In this document: one piece after another, positions 29,301 through 37,273 of the stretch | How positions within the stretch are numbered: the stretch's first letter is position 1 | How the letters are laid out: each line of letters starts with the position of its first letter | Assembly: GCA_015065365.1 (NCBI GenBank) | Contig: SVQL01000005.1 | Location: 1 to 37,273 of the forward strand | DNA length: 37,273 nt | From: Oscillospiraceae bacterium | Lineage (GTDB): Bacteria > Bacillota > Clostridia > Oscillospirales > CAG-272 | Reading direction: 5' to 3' | The notes under the pieces: generated by a model | Databases searched by the model: none | Seen by the model: only the letters and a program-made list of their open reading frames with translations | What the model was told of the DNA's origin: nothing | Position numbers and translations under genes: made by a program

Positions 29301-29696
29301 ATGAAAAACGTTGCAATTAAAGAGCATCATCTGTATGACAAGACGTTCAGGCGCGGCAAGCGCAGTGTCGGAAAGTACGTTGCCGTTTACGTTCTGCGAG
29401 ATCTGAAGGCGGAAAAGCTGAAAAATGCTCACCCCGAAAAAATCTACGTCAACCGTTTGGGGCTTTCGGTCTCAAAAAAGCTTGGCGGTGCAGTTGAGCG
29501 TAACCGTGCAAAGCGAGTTATTCGTGCCGCTTACGACTCGGTCAAGACAGAGCTCAAATCAGGAAATCTTATTGTCATCAGTCCCCGTAGTGCTATTTGT
29601 GCTGCAAAAAGCACAGATGTTTCACACGAGCTGAGAAGGGCCTTCGGTGAGCTTGGACTCATATCCTCTCCCAAGGCAAAGGACAAACAGCAATGA
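29301..29696 (+). CDS. rnpA: Ribonuclease P protein component
   Basis: [22 protein letters not shown]...[28 protein letters not shown]. Confidence 0.95.
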   Translation: MKNVAIKEHHLYDKTFRRGKRSVGKYVAVYVLRDLKAEKLKNAHPEKIYVNRLGLSVSKKLGGAVERNRAKRVIRAAYDSVKTELKSGNLIVISPRSAICAAKSTDVSHELRRAFGELGLISSPKAKDKQQ

Positions 29697-29953
29697 AGCA
29701 CGTTTGCATTTTGCTGATTCGCTTTTATCAGAAATTCTTATCCCCCCTGAAAAGAACTCCGTGCTGTAGGTTTTATCCTACATGCTCTGCCTATGCCGTA
29801 GAGGCATTTATGAAACGTGGCTTTTTCGTGGGATTTGGACTTTCGGTATGGCGCATACTGCGCTGTAATCCATTCTGCGCGGGCGGATTCGACCCCGTGC
29901 CCGAAAGGAAGCCCAAAAGAATCCCCAAGTATAAACGGAGAGGGAAAGAATAG
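29693..29953 (+). CDS. yidD: Membrane protein insertion efficiency factor YidD
   Basis: [64 protein letters not shown]. Confidence 0.97.
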   Translation: MKHVCILLIRFYQKFLSPLKRTPCCRFYPTCSAYAVEAFMKRGFFVGFGLSVWRILRCNPFCAGGFDPVPERKPKRIPKYKRRGKE

Positions 29954-30042
29954 CTTCGGCCGTGCGGTACCGAGCAATGACTGCCGCTAATATTTAAGAG
30001 AGGATTTTCCGCATTGATCCCTTTGCGGAAACTAAAATTCAA

Positions 30043-31356
30043 ATGAGTTCACTTTGGGATATAATCAATATACCGTTTGGCTACGTAATACGTTTTTGCA
30101 GCATGATAACGGGCAACCAGTATATTCTGGCGCTCCTTGTTTTTGCCGTAATACTCGAAATTGTTCTTCTGCCCTTCGGTATAAAGCAACAGAAAAACTC
30201 CATTAAGCAAGCAAAGCTCCGTCCTAAGGAAATGGCTATCCGCAAAAAGTACGCAGGACGTGACGATAACCCCACCAAGCAAAAAATGAGTCAGGAGATA
30301 CAGGAGCTTTATCAGAAGGAAGGCTACAACCCCATGGGCGGTTGTCTTCCCCTTCTCATTCAGTTCCCCGTTCTTATCGCGCTCTTCAACATTATCAAGG
30401 ACCCTCTCAAGTATATCTGTCAGTTTTCCGATTCAACGATAAGCCAGATATCCACCATAGTATCGGCTTACGATTCCGAATATAAATTTGTTTCGGGAAA
30501 TACCATCGACCTTCTCGGTAAGATGAAGGATATGGGCTGGGAGTATTTTTCAGAGGTTGAGGGACTCAGCCTCGAGGCATTCAACAATCTGCCCAATCTT
30601 AGAATCTTCAACTTCATCGACCTTGCAGAGACTCCTAATCTTCTCGCATCGTTCAATTTCAGCGGAGAGGGATTTTTCCTCACACAGTCGGCAATTCTCC
30701 TGTTGGTTCCGATACTTACCTTCCTTGCATACTTCTTCAGTATGAAGATGACGAGAAAGCTGACGTATCAGCCTGAGGTTACCGACAAGGCAATGGGCTG
30801 CTCCAACACAATGATGGACTTCATGATGCCCGTAATGAGCGTATTCATTACATTCGGTGTTCCTGCAGCTATCGGCGTATACTGGATATTCAAGAGTCTT
30901 TTGGGCGTTCTCAAGCAGTATCTTCTTAAGCTCGCTATGCCGCTTCCTACTTTTACAGAGGAAGAAATGAAGGCTGCTGAAAAGGAAGTAAACGCTAAAG
31001 CTGAAAAAGCACCTAAGAACAACAAATCGGGTAAGGTAGTACGTTCGCTCCACTATATTGACGACGAGGACTACGAGGATACCGCAGCACGAGGCAAGCA
31101 GCGCCGTGAGGCTCTTGAAGCTCAAAAAGCCGAGGAAGATGCTGCTCAGGCTCAAGCCCCCAAGCTTTCAAATCTTTTCGGTAGCGGATTCTTGAAGAAG
31201 GACAACACCGAGGAGAATAAAGAAAAGCAGGAAGAAAAGCAAGCTAAGAAGCAGGCTACGGACAAAAAAGAAAAAAAGGCGAAGAAGTCAAAGAAGAAAG
31301 CTGACGAGACTGACATCGCCAACAATACAGACAATAAAAATACAGACGGAGAATAA
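30043..31356 (+). CDS. yidC: Membrane protein insertase YidC/OxaA
   Basis: KQQKNSIKQAKLRPKEMAIRKKYAGRDDNPTKQKMSQEIQELYQKEGYNPMGGCLPLLIQFPVLIALFNII; five TM segments; long Lys/Glu-rich tail. Confidence 0.96.
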   Translation: MSSLWDIINIPFGYVIRFCSMITGNQYILALLVFAVILEIVLLPFGIKQQKNSIKQAKLRPKEMAIRKKYAGRDDNPTKQKMSQEIQELYQKEGYNPMGGCLPLLIQFPVLIALFNIIKDPLKYICQFSDSTISQISTIVSAYDSEYKFVSGNTIDLLGKMKDMGWEYFSEVEGLSLEAFNNLPNLRIFNFIDLAETPNLLASFNFSGEGFFLTQSAILLLVPILTFLAYFFSMKMTRKLTYQPEVTDKAMGCSNTMMDFMMPVMSVFITFGVPAAIGVYWIFKSLLGVLKQYLLKLAMPLPTFTEEEMKAAEKEVNAKAEKAPKNNKSGKVVRSLHYIDDEDYEDTAARGKQRREALEAQKAEEDAAQAQAPKLSNLFGSGFLKKDNTEENKEKQEEKQAKKQATDKKEKKAKKSKKKADETDIANNTDNKNTDGE

Positions 31357-31361
31357 CAAAA

Positions 31362-32006
31362 GTGAAAAAGGAAGTTATTACAACCGCTAAAACAATCGAG
31401 GAGGCCGTTGCTCTTGCTGTACGCGAGCTTGGCGCTCCCGATGCGGAAAAAATAGAATATACCGTTCTCGAAGAGCCCAAGAAAGGCGGTCTTTTCGGTA
31501 TCGGTGCAGTAAACGCAAAAATCAGCGCGTCATATATTACAGGCGGCGAGCAGAATGCTCTTGACTTTATAAACGCTCTGCTCTCCGACATGGGAATCAC
31601 TGCTGACGTAGCTATGACTGACGGCGAAAACGGAGAAAAGAGAATTACCGTTACGGGTGAGTCTGCTGCAGTTCTCATCGGTCATCACGGTGACACCCTT
31701 GATTCTCTTCAATACCTTGCAAATCTTGCGGCAAACAAGAGAGTTGACGGCAAGAAGGGCGAGCACGTCAAGATAACCGTTGACGTTGAGGGCTACCGTG
31801 CAAAGCGCGAGGAAACGCTCCGCGCACTTGCAAGACGTATGGCAGCTAAGGTCCAGAAATACAAGAAGAGCGTTATGCTCGAGCCCATGAACCCCTATGA
31901 AAGACGTATTATCCACTCGGAGATACAGAACATCGAGGGTGTTTCCACTAACTCAATAGGCTCTGAAAACAACAGAAAGATCGTTGTTTTCCTTGAAGAA
32001 AATTAA
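31362..32006 (+). CDS. jag: Jag/KhpB RNA-binding protein (Jag_N, KH, R3H), GTG start
   Basis: Jag_N KTIEEAVALAVRELGAPDAEKIEYTVLEEPKKGGLFGIG; KH region LIGHHGDTLDSLQYLANL; R3H LEPMNPYERRIIHSEIQ. Confidence 0.94.
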   Translation: MKKEVITTAKTIEEAVALAVRELGAPDAEKIEYTVLEEPKKGGLFGIGAVNAKISASYITGGEQNALDFINALLSDMGITADVAMTDGENGEKRITVTGESAAVLIGHHGDTLDSLQYLANLAANKRVDGKKGEHVKITVDVEGYRAKREETLRALARRMAAKVQKYKKSVMLEPMNPYERRIIHSEIQNIEGVSTNSIGSENNRKIVVFLEEN

Positions 32007-32012
32007 AACAGT

Positions 32013-32053
32013 AACGGGATTGCTTCAAAATGAAGCAATCCCGTTGTTTTTTT
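32013..32053 (+). terminator. Intrinsic terminator after jag
   Basis: AACGGGATTGCTTCaaaatGAAGCAATCCCGTTgttttttt. Confidence 0.9.
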
Positions 32054-32170
32054 CGAAAAAGGATAAAATTGTGTTACTTCTTTTCATAAATTTGTCGTTT
32101 ACAATACTCTGATTTTCATGATATAATATGTATGGTGGTAATATTCTTTTTTGACAAAAAGGAGATAGAA

Positions 32171-33970
32171 ATGATAACACAAAAAAGCTTTATATCAGCT
32201 ACGTTGCTTTTGCTTACGTTATGTATACTCGTTGGAATGATTAGCGTTTTTCCATGTATGGCAGCCGACACCGGCATTACGATGGAAGGCGCTCAAATAA
32301 GAACGGAAGGCGTTCAGGGTCTGCGCTTTGTAGCAAAAATAGAAAAATCAAAATTTGAGCTTGTGATGGGTGAGAACGCGAACTTCGGCATTCTACTTAT
32401 ACCTCAAAGCTCTGCGGATATTGGAGAGAAAATCACAAAGGACACCGAAAAAGTATCCGTATCTCCCGCAAAAAACACTTTAACCCAAGAAGTAGTCGAA
32501 AAGATGGATTTGATTTACGACCCCGATTACGTATATTTCACGGCAGTATTGCTTGAAATTCCCGGTGAATTTTACGGTACGGAAATTCTCGCGAGAGCAT
32601 ACGTTAACAACGGCGGTAACTACACCTACTCCAATCAACTTGCGCGCTCCGTAAAATTCGTCGCAGATAAAATCCTTGAGAATGAAAATGCTTCCGAAAA
32701 GGAAAAAAATTGCGCAACAAGAGTTCTTGAAATATACAAACGCATAGGAGACGATATTTTGATTAACGCAGCTAATTTGTTTGAGAAATTTAACGGAGAA
32801 TACGAAAGCAGCCCGCTTCAAAACACTTATCACCGTCTTAAGGTTGACAAGAAGCTCAACGTAGCGTATCTCGGCGGTTCGGTTACGAGCGGAGTAGGAC
32901 TCAGCTCGGCAGACCAAAACACGAAATCCTGGCGAGGCTTAACAACGGCGTGGCTTAGGGAAAGCTTCCCAAGCGCTACTATAAGAGAAACCAATGCGGC
33001 TATCGGCGGTACGGGCTCCGTTTTCGGGGCATACCGCGCAATGGACGATCTCAAGCTTACAGACGAGGAGTACAAGCCCGATCTTTTGTTCGTTGAATTT
33101 GCTATCAACGATAAATACGACAGTCCGAGCGATCCCGCCGATTATGTTTCCGACGTAAAGGCTTATATGGAAACGATCGTTCGCACCGTTCGTAAGTACT
33201 CCCCATACTGTGATATAATTTTCTGCTTTACGACAGATAAGGATATGCTCGCTACCGAATATCCTACCTTGAAAGCACACATGGCAGTAGCGAACACATA
33301 CGGTATTCCTACGATCAGCCTTGGCGCAAGACTTGTCACCGAGGAAGGCTTAACGCACAGCAACTGGAATACATCAGGCTTTTTCGACTCGTGGAAGCAG
33401 GCTGACGGAAGCATGTATTACGACATAGTACATCCGTCCGCAGCAGGATACGCGAAATACGGCTCTTACGTTATAGAGTATTTGCGCGATGAATTTTTTG
33501 GAAAAGCTATTGACCCCAAGCTATATTCCGCACAGGCGATGCCCGCCGCTTCTCACGGAGCACTTGACAGCCCTGAAAGATACTTCTTTAACGATGCCAA
33601 GGGTAAAACGTCGGGATTTAACCTTACGGAAGATAACGGTCTTTCTTCAAAGGGATATTTGACCGCAGGGTCAACAGGCGCAAAGGTCTCCTTTACCTTT
33701 ACGGGTACAGGCTTGCAGCTTTGGACTTACGCCAAGAAGGAAGCAACAACCGTAAAAGTCACTGTCGACGGAGTATCGAAAACTTATAATATTCAGCGCA
33801 ACAGCGCAAACCACAAGGCATATCGCGTAGCATCTGATCTTGAGCTTAAGGAACACACTGTCACCATTGAGGTAGTATCCGTTTCGTCAAGCTATCCGTT
33901 CGAGCTTCGCGCGCTTATGGTTGAGGGAGATCCCAATTTTGAGGGAGTAACATTTAAATCAGTAAACTAA
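32171..33970 (+). CDS. Secreted SGNH/GDSL-type hydrolase with N-terminal surface-protein module and C-terminal beta-rich domain
   Basis: Signal peptide; VAYLGGSVTSGVGLSS (block I), GGTGS, FVEFAINDKYD (block III), YDIVHPSAAGYAKYG (DxxH); C-terminal GAKVSFTFTGTGLQLWTYAKKEATTVKVTVDG. Confidence 0.87.
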   Translation: MITQKSFISATLLLLTLCILVGMISVFPCMAADTGITMEGAQIRTEGVQGLRFVAKIEKSKFELVMGENANFGILLIPQSSADIGEKITKDTEKVSVSPAKNTLTQEVVEKMDLIYDPDYVYFTAVLLEIPGEFYGTEILARAYVNNGGNYTYSNQLARSVKFVADKILENENASEKEKNCATRVLEIYKRIGDDILINAANLFEKFNGEYESSPLQNTYHRLKVDKKLNVAYLGGSVTSGVGLSSADQNTKSWRGLTTAWLRESFPSATIRETNAAIGGTGSVFGAYRAMDDLKLTDEEYKPDLLFVEFAINDKYDSPSDPADYVSDVKAYMETIVRTVRKYSPYCDIIFCFTTDKDMLATEYPTLKAHMAVANTYGIPTISLGARLVTEEGLTHSNWNTSGFFDSWKQADGSMYYDIVHPSAAGYAKYGSYVIEYLRDEFFGKAIDPKLYSAQAMPAASHGALDSPERYFFNDAKGKTSGFNLTEDNGLSSKGYLTAGSTGAKVSFTFTGTGLQLWTYAKKEATTVKVTVDGVSKTYNIQRNSANHKAYRVASDLELKEHTVTIEVVSVSSSYPFELRALMVEGDPNFEGVTFKSVN

Positions 33971-33971
33971 T

Positions 33972-34013
33972 AAAAAACGGAGCTTGGAAATAAAATTCCA
34001 AGCTCCGTTTTTT
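33972..34013. terminator. Bidirectional intrinsic terminator
   Basis: AAAAAACGGAGCTTGGAAataaaaTTCCAAGCTCCGTTTTTT between convergent genes. Confidence 0.9.
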
Positions 34014-34380
34014 ATTTAGGTCTTCTTCTCCCAATAAGTGCCGCTATAAAGGAAAAAACCAAAACTGCAGAAATCACCGCGGCAGATGCCGCGAGTCCGC
34101 CCTCAAGTATTCCGAATGCTCCCTTCTCCGTCACAGCGGTCTTTACTCCTTTTGCTATGACGTAGCCAAAGCCCGTAAGAGGTGTGGACGCACCTGCGCC
34201 TGCAAAATTCATAAGTGGCTCGTAAAGCCCTACCGCTCCGAGTATGACGCCCGCTACGACGTAGCCTACGAGTATTCTCGCCGGAGTCAGCGAGGTTTTG
34301 TCTATGAGTATCTGCGCAACAATGCAAAACGCGCCGCCAATAACAAACGCCCAAACGTAATCAAGCACAATATCCATCAT
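34012..34380 (-). CDS. spoVAE: Stage V sporulation protein AE (SpoVAE/SpoVAEb)
   Basis: VWAFVIGGAFCIVAQILIDKTSLTPARILVGYVVAGVILGAVGLYEPLMNFAGAGASTPLTGFGYVIAKGV. Start uncertain (34377-34395). Confidence 0.93.
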   Translation of the reverse strand: MMDIVLDYVWAFVIGGAFCIVAQILIDKTSLTPARILVGYVVAGVILGAVGLYEPLMNFAGAGASTPLTGFGYVIAKGVKTAVTEKGAFGILEGGLAASAAVISAVLVFSFIAALIGRRRPK

Positions 34381-35374
34381 TTCCCCCATATTCAAACCTT
34401 ACGAGATGTGCAACCGCAGGAATATTCAAGCCCTGCTGAATACTCGACGGACTCATCATAGCGCCGGTACCGATAAGCAGTACGTTTTTGAGTACACCGC
34501 ACTGCAATCGCTTCCATATATCAGCCGCAAAAACAGTCGCAGAGCAGCCGCAGCCCGAGCCACCCGCGTGCTTGTCCTGCTTTATTCTGTCGTATATCAT
34601 CACTCCGCAGTCATTATATACTGCCCTGATATCCAAACCCTTGGAGGACAGCAGCTCGCAAAGTATCGAACCGCCCTCAAAGCCAAGATCTCCCGTAAAA
34701 ATACCGTCAAAATCTGAGGGCATGAGTCCGCTTTCATCAAAGTACGCGAGGAGTGTACTCGCCGCCGCAGGTGCCATTGCCGCGCCCATATTTGATGCGT
34801 CGTTTATCCCCTTATCCATAACTATCCCCGGGCACGCCTCGGTGATTTTAACAACTCCCGTTCGTCCTATGGCAAACGCGCCCGCGCCCGTAACCGTCCA
34901 TTGAGCAGTTGGTGAGCGTTGCGCACCGTATTCGGTAGGAGAACGGTACTGCCGCTCTGCGGCAAGATAGTGCGACGAGGTAACAGCGGCAGAGAGGTCG
35001 AAATACCCTGCCGACACAGTCATCGCCGCAAGCATCATTCCCTCTGCCGCAGTCGAACAAGCACCGTAAAGCCCTATATACGGTATTGGAAACTCCAAAA
35101 GTCCATAGGACGAGCCTACGCATTGGTTTTGTAGATCGCCCGCGAACATCGCTCCCACGTCCTCTGCGCGTAGGTTGCATTTTTCAAGCAAAATTTCAAA
35201 TGCTTTTTTTTGCATCGCGCTCTCCGCCTTTTCCCAAGTCGGCGAGCCAAACGTATCGCTCACGTCGCAAAAATCAAATTTGTCCCCCATAGGTCCTTCC
35301 GCCTCGTGCTTTCCGACAACAGACGACACACCGCTTACGTAAACGCCGTTAAATTTAATTATCCTGTTTTTCAT
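34361..35374 (-). CDS. spoVAD: Stage V sporulation protein AD
   Basis: Thiolase-like fold: GDLQNQCVGSSYGLLEFPIPYIGLYGACSTAAEGMMLAAMTV, GRTGVVKITEACPGIVMDKGINDASNMGAAMAPAA, GSGCGCSATVFAADIW. Start ATG 35374. Confidence 0.95.
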   Translation of the reverse strand: MKNRIIKFNGVYVSGVSSVVGKHEAEGPMGDKFDFCDVSDTFGSPTWEKAESAMQKKAFEILLEKCNLRAEDVGAMFAGDLQNQCVGSSYGLLEFPIPYIGLYGACSTAAEGMMLAAMTVSAGYFDLSAAVTSSHYLAAERQYRSPTEYGAQRSPTAQWTVTGAGAFAIGRTGVVKITEACPGIVMDKGINDASNMGAAMAPAAASTLLAYFDESGLMPSDFDGIFTGDLGFEGGSILCELLSSKGLDIRAVYNDCGVMIYDRIKQDKHAGGSGCGCSATVFAADIWKRLQCGVLKNVLLIGTGAMMSPSSIQQGLNIPAVAHLVRFEYGGNDGYCA

Positions 35375-35431
35375 ACTTCCCCCACTGTTTTCGTTCAACT
35401 TTATTATTTACAAAAATATTGCGAATATGAC

Positions 35432-35460
35432 TTGAAAATCAAGTATATTATTGTTATAAT
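35432..35460 (+). promoter_or_regulatory. Promoter of the aldose-epimerase-like gene, with palindrome over the -35
   Basis: TTGAAA - 17 nt - TATAAT; perfect inverted repeat ACTTGAaaaTCAAGT at 35430-35444. Confidence 0.7.
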
Positions 35461-35494
35461 ATTTGTAAATAATAATTTAAGGAGAAATTTCGTT

Positions 35495-36364
35495 ATGGTA
35501 TACACTCTCAAAAACAACGATTTAACCGTAAAAATATCCGACAAGGGCGCGGAAATAGTTTCCGTAGTCAAGGACGGATGCGAATATATATGGCAAGCAG
35601 ATCCTATATATTGGGCAGGGCAAGCACCCATTCTCTTCCCTATTTGCGGAAGATTTTTCCAAGGTAAATATACCCACGGCGGCAAAGAATACCAAATGGG
35701 TACTCACGGCTTTGCGCGCCACTGCGACTTTGCAGCAAAGCAAAGCTCCGACGAGTCGGTGACCTTCGTGCTTACCCAAAACGATTTTACTCTCGAGCAG
35801 TATCCATTCGACTTTTATCTGACAATTACCTACACTCTGTCCGATAACAAAATAACCTCTACGACTAATATTCTCAACATAGGTAAGGATATAATGCCTG
35901 CAACCTTTGGAGCGCATCCCGCATTCAACGTACCGCTTGACAGTGGCAGCTTTGAGGACTGGTGCATTGAATTTGGTGACGATTGCACTCCCGACGAGCT
36001 AATCTTTTCCGATACCTGCTTCAATACTGGCAAAAAACGCGCCTATCCAATAGAAGGCTCGCGTATTATCCCCCTTCGTCACAATCTTTTTAACGTCGAC
36101 GCAATATTTATGTCGAGAGTCGCAAGCAGCGCAACTCTTAAAAGTAAGCTTTCCTCTCGCTCGGTAACCCTCGAATACGAGGATATGCCTTATCTCGGTC
36201 TTTGGCACAAGCCGCAGAGTGACGCGCCTTACGTCTGCATTGAGCCTTGGTGCGGTCTGCCCTCGTTTGACGGAGAGGTTGACGAGCTCACTAAAAAATG
36301 TGACATGTTCCATATAGAGAGCGGCAAGGATGTTACTATTGAATACTCAATGATATTTAACTAA
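35495..36364 (+). CDS. Aldose 1-epimerase family protein
   Basis: SDKGAEIVSVVKDGCEYIWQADPIYWAGQAPILFPICGRFFQGKYTHGGKEYQMGTHGFARHCDF; FGAHPAFNVPL; WCGLPSF. ATG 35495 with SD AAGGAG; the ORF-track extension to 35210 is spurious. Confidence 0.92.
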   Translation: MVYTLKNNDLTVKISDKGAEIVSVVKDGCEYIWQADPIYWAGQAPILFPICGRFFQGKYTHGGKEYQMGTHGFARHCDFAAKQSSDESVTFVLTQNDFTLEQYPFDFYLTITYTLSDNKITSTTNILNIGKDIMPATFGAHPAFNVPLDSGSFEDWCIEFGDDCTPDELIFSDTCFNTGKKRAYPIEGSRIIPLRHNLFNVDAIFMSRVASSATLKSKLSSRSVTLEYEDMPYLGLWHKPQSDAPYVCIEPWCGLPSFDGEVDELTKKCDMFHIESGKDVTIEYSMIFN

Positions 36365-36378
36365 ACAAGGAGCAAATT

Positions 36379-37152
36379 ATGCTTGAACACGCTCAAAAGC
36401 AATATCATATAAATATTTCAAAAGGTGAGGTAGGAAAATACTGTATTCTCCCGGGCGACCCCGCTCGCTGTGAGCAGATAGCCTCGTTTCTTGATAACCC
36501 GCATCACGTCAGCACCAACCGCGAATATACAGTTTACAACGGAACGCTCGCAGGCGAGACGGTAACCGTTTGCTCGACGGGCATAGGAGGACCGTCAACG
36601 GCAATCGCCGTTGAGGAGCTTGCCGCCTGCGGCGCGACTACCATGATAAGAGTCGGCACGTGTGGCGGTATTGCAACTAAGGTCTGTGCAGGAGACGTAG
36701 TAATTGCATCGGGAGCGGTCCGTCAGGACGGAACCTCACACGAGTATGCGCCGTCTGAATTCCCCGCAGTACCCGACACAGACGTGCTTTTTGCGCTAAA
36801 GAAGGCGGCAGAAAACGCGGAATTTCCGCATCACACGGGCGTCGTACAGAGCAAGGACTCTTTTTACGGTCAGCACTCCCCTGCCCGTATGCCCATAGCA
36901 CGTCAGCTTGAAGAAAAATGGGAAGCGTGGAAACGCCTCGGAGTTCTCGCAAGTGAAATGGAAGCATCTACGCTTTTTACCGTAGGCGCATCGTTAAATC
37001 TCCGTTGCGGAGCAGTATTCCTTTGCGTGTGGAATCAGGAAAGGTACAACGCCGGACTCGACTCAAAGGACGACGAGGCACACGACACCGAAAAGGCAAT
37101 TTTGTGCGCAATAGAGGCGATTCGTATCCTCATAGAAAACAGTTCCGTTTAA
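36379..37152 (+). CDS. udp: Uridine phosphorylase-type nucleoside phosphorylase
   Basis: CILPGDPARCEQIASFLD, TVCSTGIGGPSTAIAVEELAACGATTMIRVGTCGGI, ASEMEASTLFTVGA. Confidence 0.92.
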   Translation: MLEHAQKQYHINISKGEVGKYCILPGDPARCEQIASFLDNPHHVSTNREYTVYNGTLAGETVTVCSTGIGGPSTAIAVEELAACGATTMIRVGTCGGIATKVCAGDVVIASGAVRQDGTSHEYAPSEFPAVPDTDVLFALKKAAENAEFPHHTGVVQSKDSFYGQHSPARMPIARQLEEKWEAWKRLGVLASEMEASTLFTVGASLNLRCGAVFLCVWNQERYNAGLDSKDDEAHDTEKAILCAIEAIRILIENSSV

Positions 37153-37188
37153 TCGAAATCGGGCGAAAAGTTTTTTGTAAAAATTCAT

Positions 37189-37224
37189 TTTTATGCTTGA
37201 CATATACTATGTTAATATGTTATA
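37189..37224 (+). promoter_or_regulatory. Sigma-A-type promoter for a transcript running off the window
   Basis: TTGACA - about 18 nt - TATAAT in tTTGACAtatactatgttaatatgtTATAATaaatgc-like context (gcTTGACA...TATAAT). Confidence 0.65.
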
Positions 37225-37273
37225 ATAAATGCAGTATATATTTGGGCTTCGCCGTGCGCGGTAAGCTCTGACA

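Noticed and set aside
30550-31155. 201-aa ORF antisense to yidC
   Set aside because: Opposite strand of a clear YidC reading frame, Cys/Leu-rich low-plausibility protein; codon-bias mirror ORF.
35210-35494. Upstream extension of the epimerase ORF
   Set aside because: Runs antisense through spoVAD; an SD-preceded ATG at 35495 begins the conserved domain, and the promoter lies inside the extension.
1-37273. Mobile element, prophage, CRISPR or defence island
   Set aside because: No transposase, integrase, phage structural gene, repeat array or toxin-antitoxin signature; the XRE gene pairs with a membrane protein and has no toxin-like partner.

Overview
The window looks like a low-GC, spore-forming Firmicute (Clostridia-type) chromosome segment. 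It is mostly core housekeeping genes, with no rRNA, tRNA, CRISPR array or mobile element that I could support. Gene order is ygiQ(+, truncated at the left edge); rnc-trmFO-topA-dprA-TrmH-type methylase and rplT/rpmI/infC (-); a candidate small RNA plus a 77-aa small protein (+); an XRE regulator (-) divergent from an unidentified polytopic membrane protein (+); a CDF transporter (-); lon-engB-histidine phosphatase-lysA-site-2 protease-scpA-scpB-DUF2953-like-ytfJ-dacF-rluB-small protein (+); a Wzz/BY-kinase/CpsB-phosphatase triad (+); typA and holA (-); rpmH-rnpA-yidD-yidC-jag (+); a secreted SGNH hydrolase (+); spoVAD-spoVAE (-); an aldose-1-epimerase-like gene and a uridine phosphorylase (+); and a promoter at the right edge. 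The best leads are: (1) an unassigned structured transcript (~8971-9082) with its own promoter and terminator; (2) an EF-hand-type Ca2+-binding loop (DLNGDGKKDADE) in the extracytoplasmic part of a Wzz-like protein; (3) an XRE/membrane-protein pair whose divergent promoters share one -35 hexamer, next to a perfect palindrome, where the membrane protein appears to be an internal duplication; (4) an infC leader with a complete intrinsic terminator and an ATT start codon; (5) an rpmH cluster with holA where dnaA is usually found; (6) spoVAD-spoVAE without spoVAC. No radically new multi-gene system is evident. All homology calls come from recognising motifs in the translations, with no database search.
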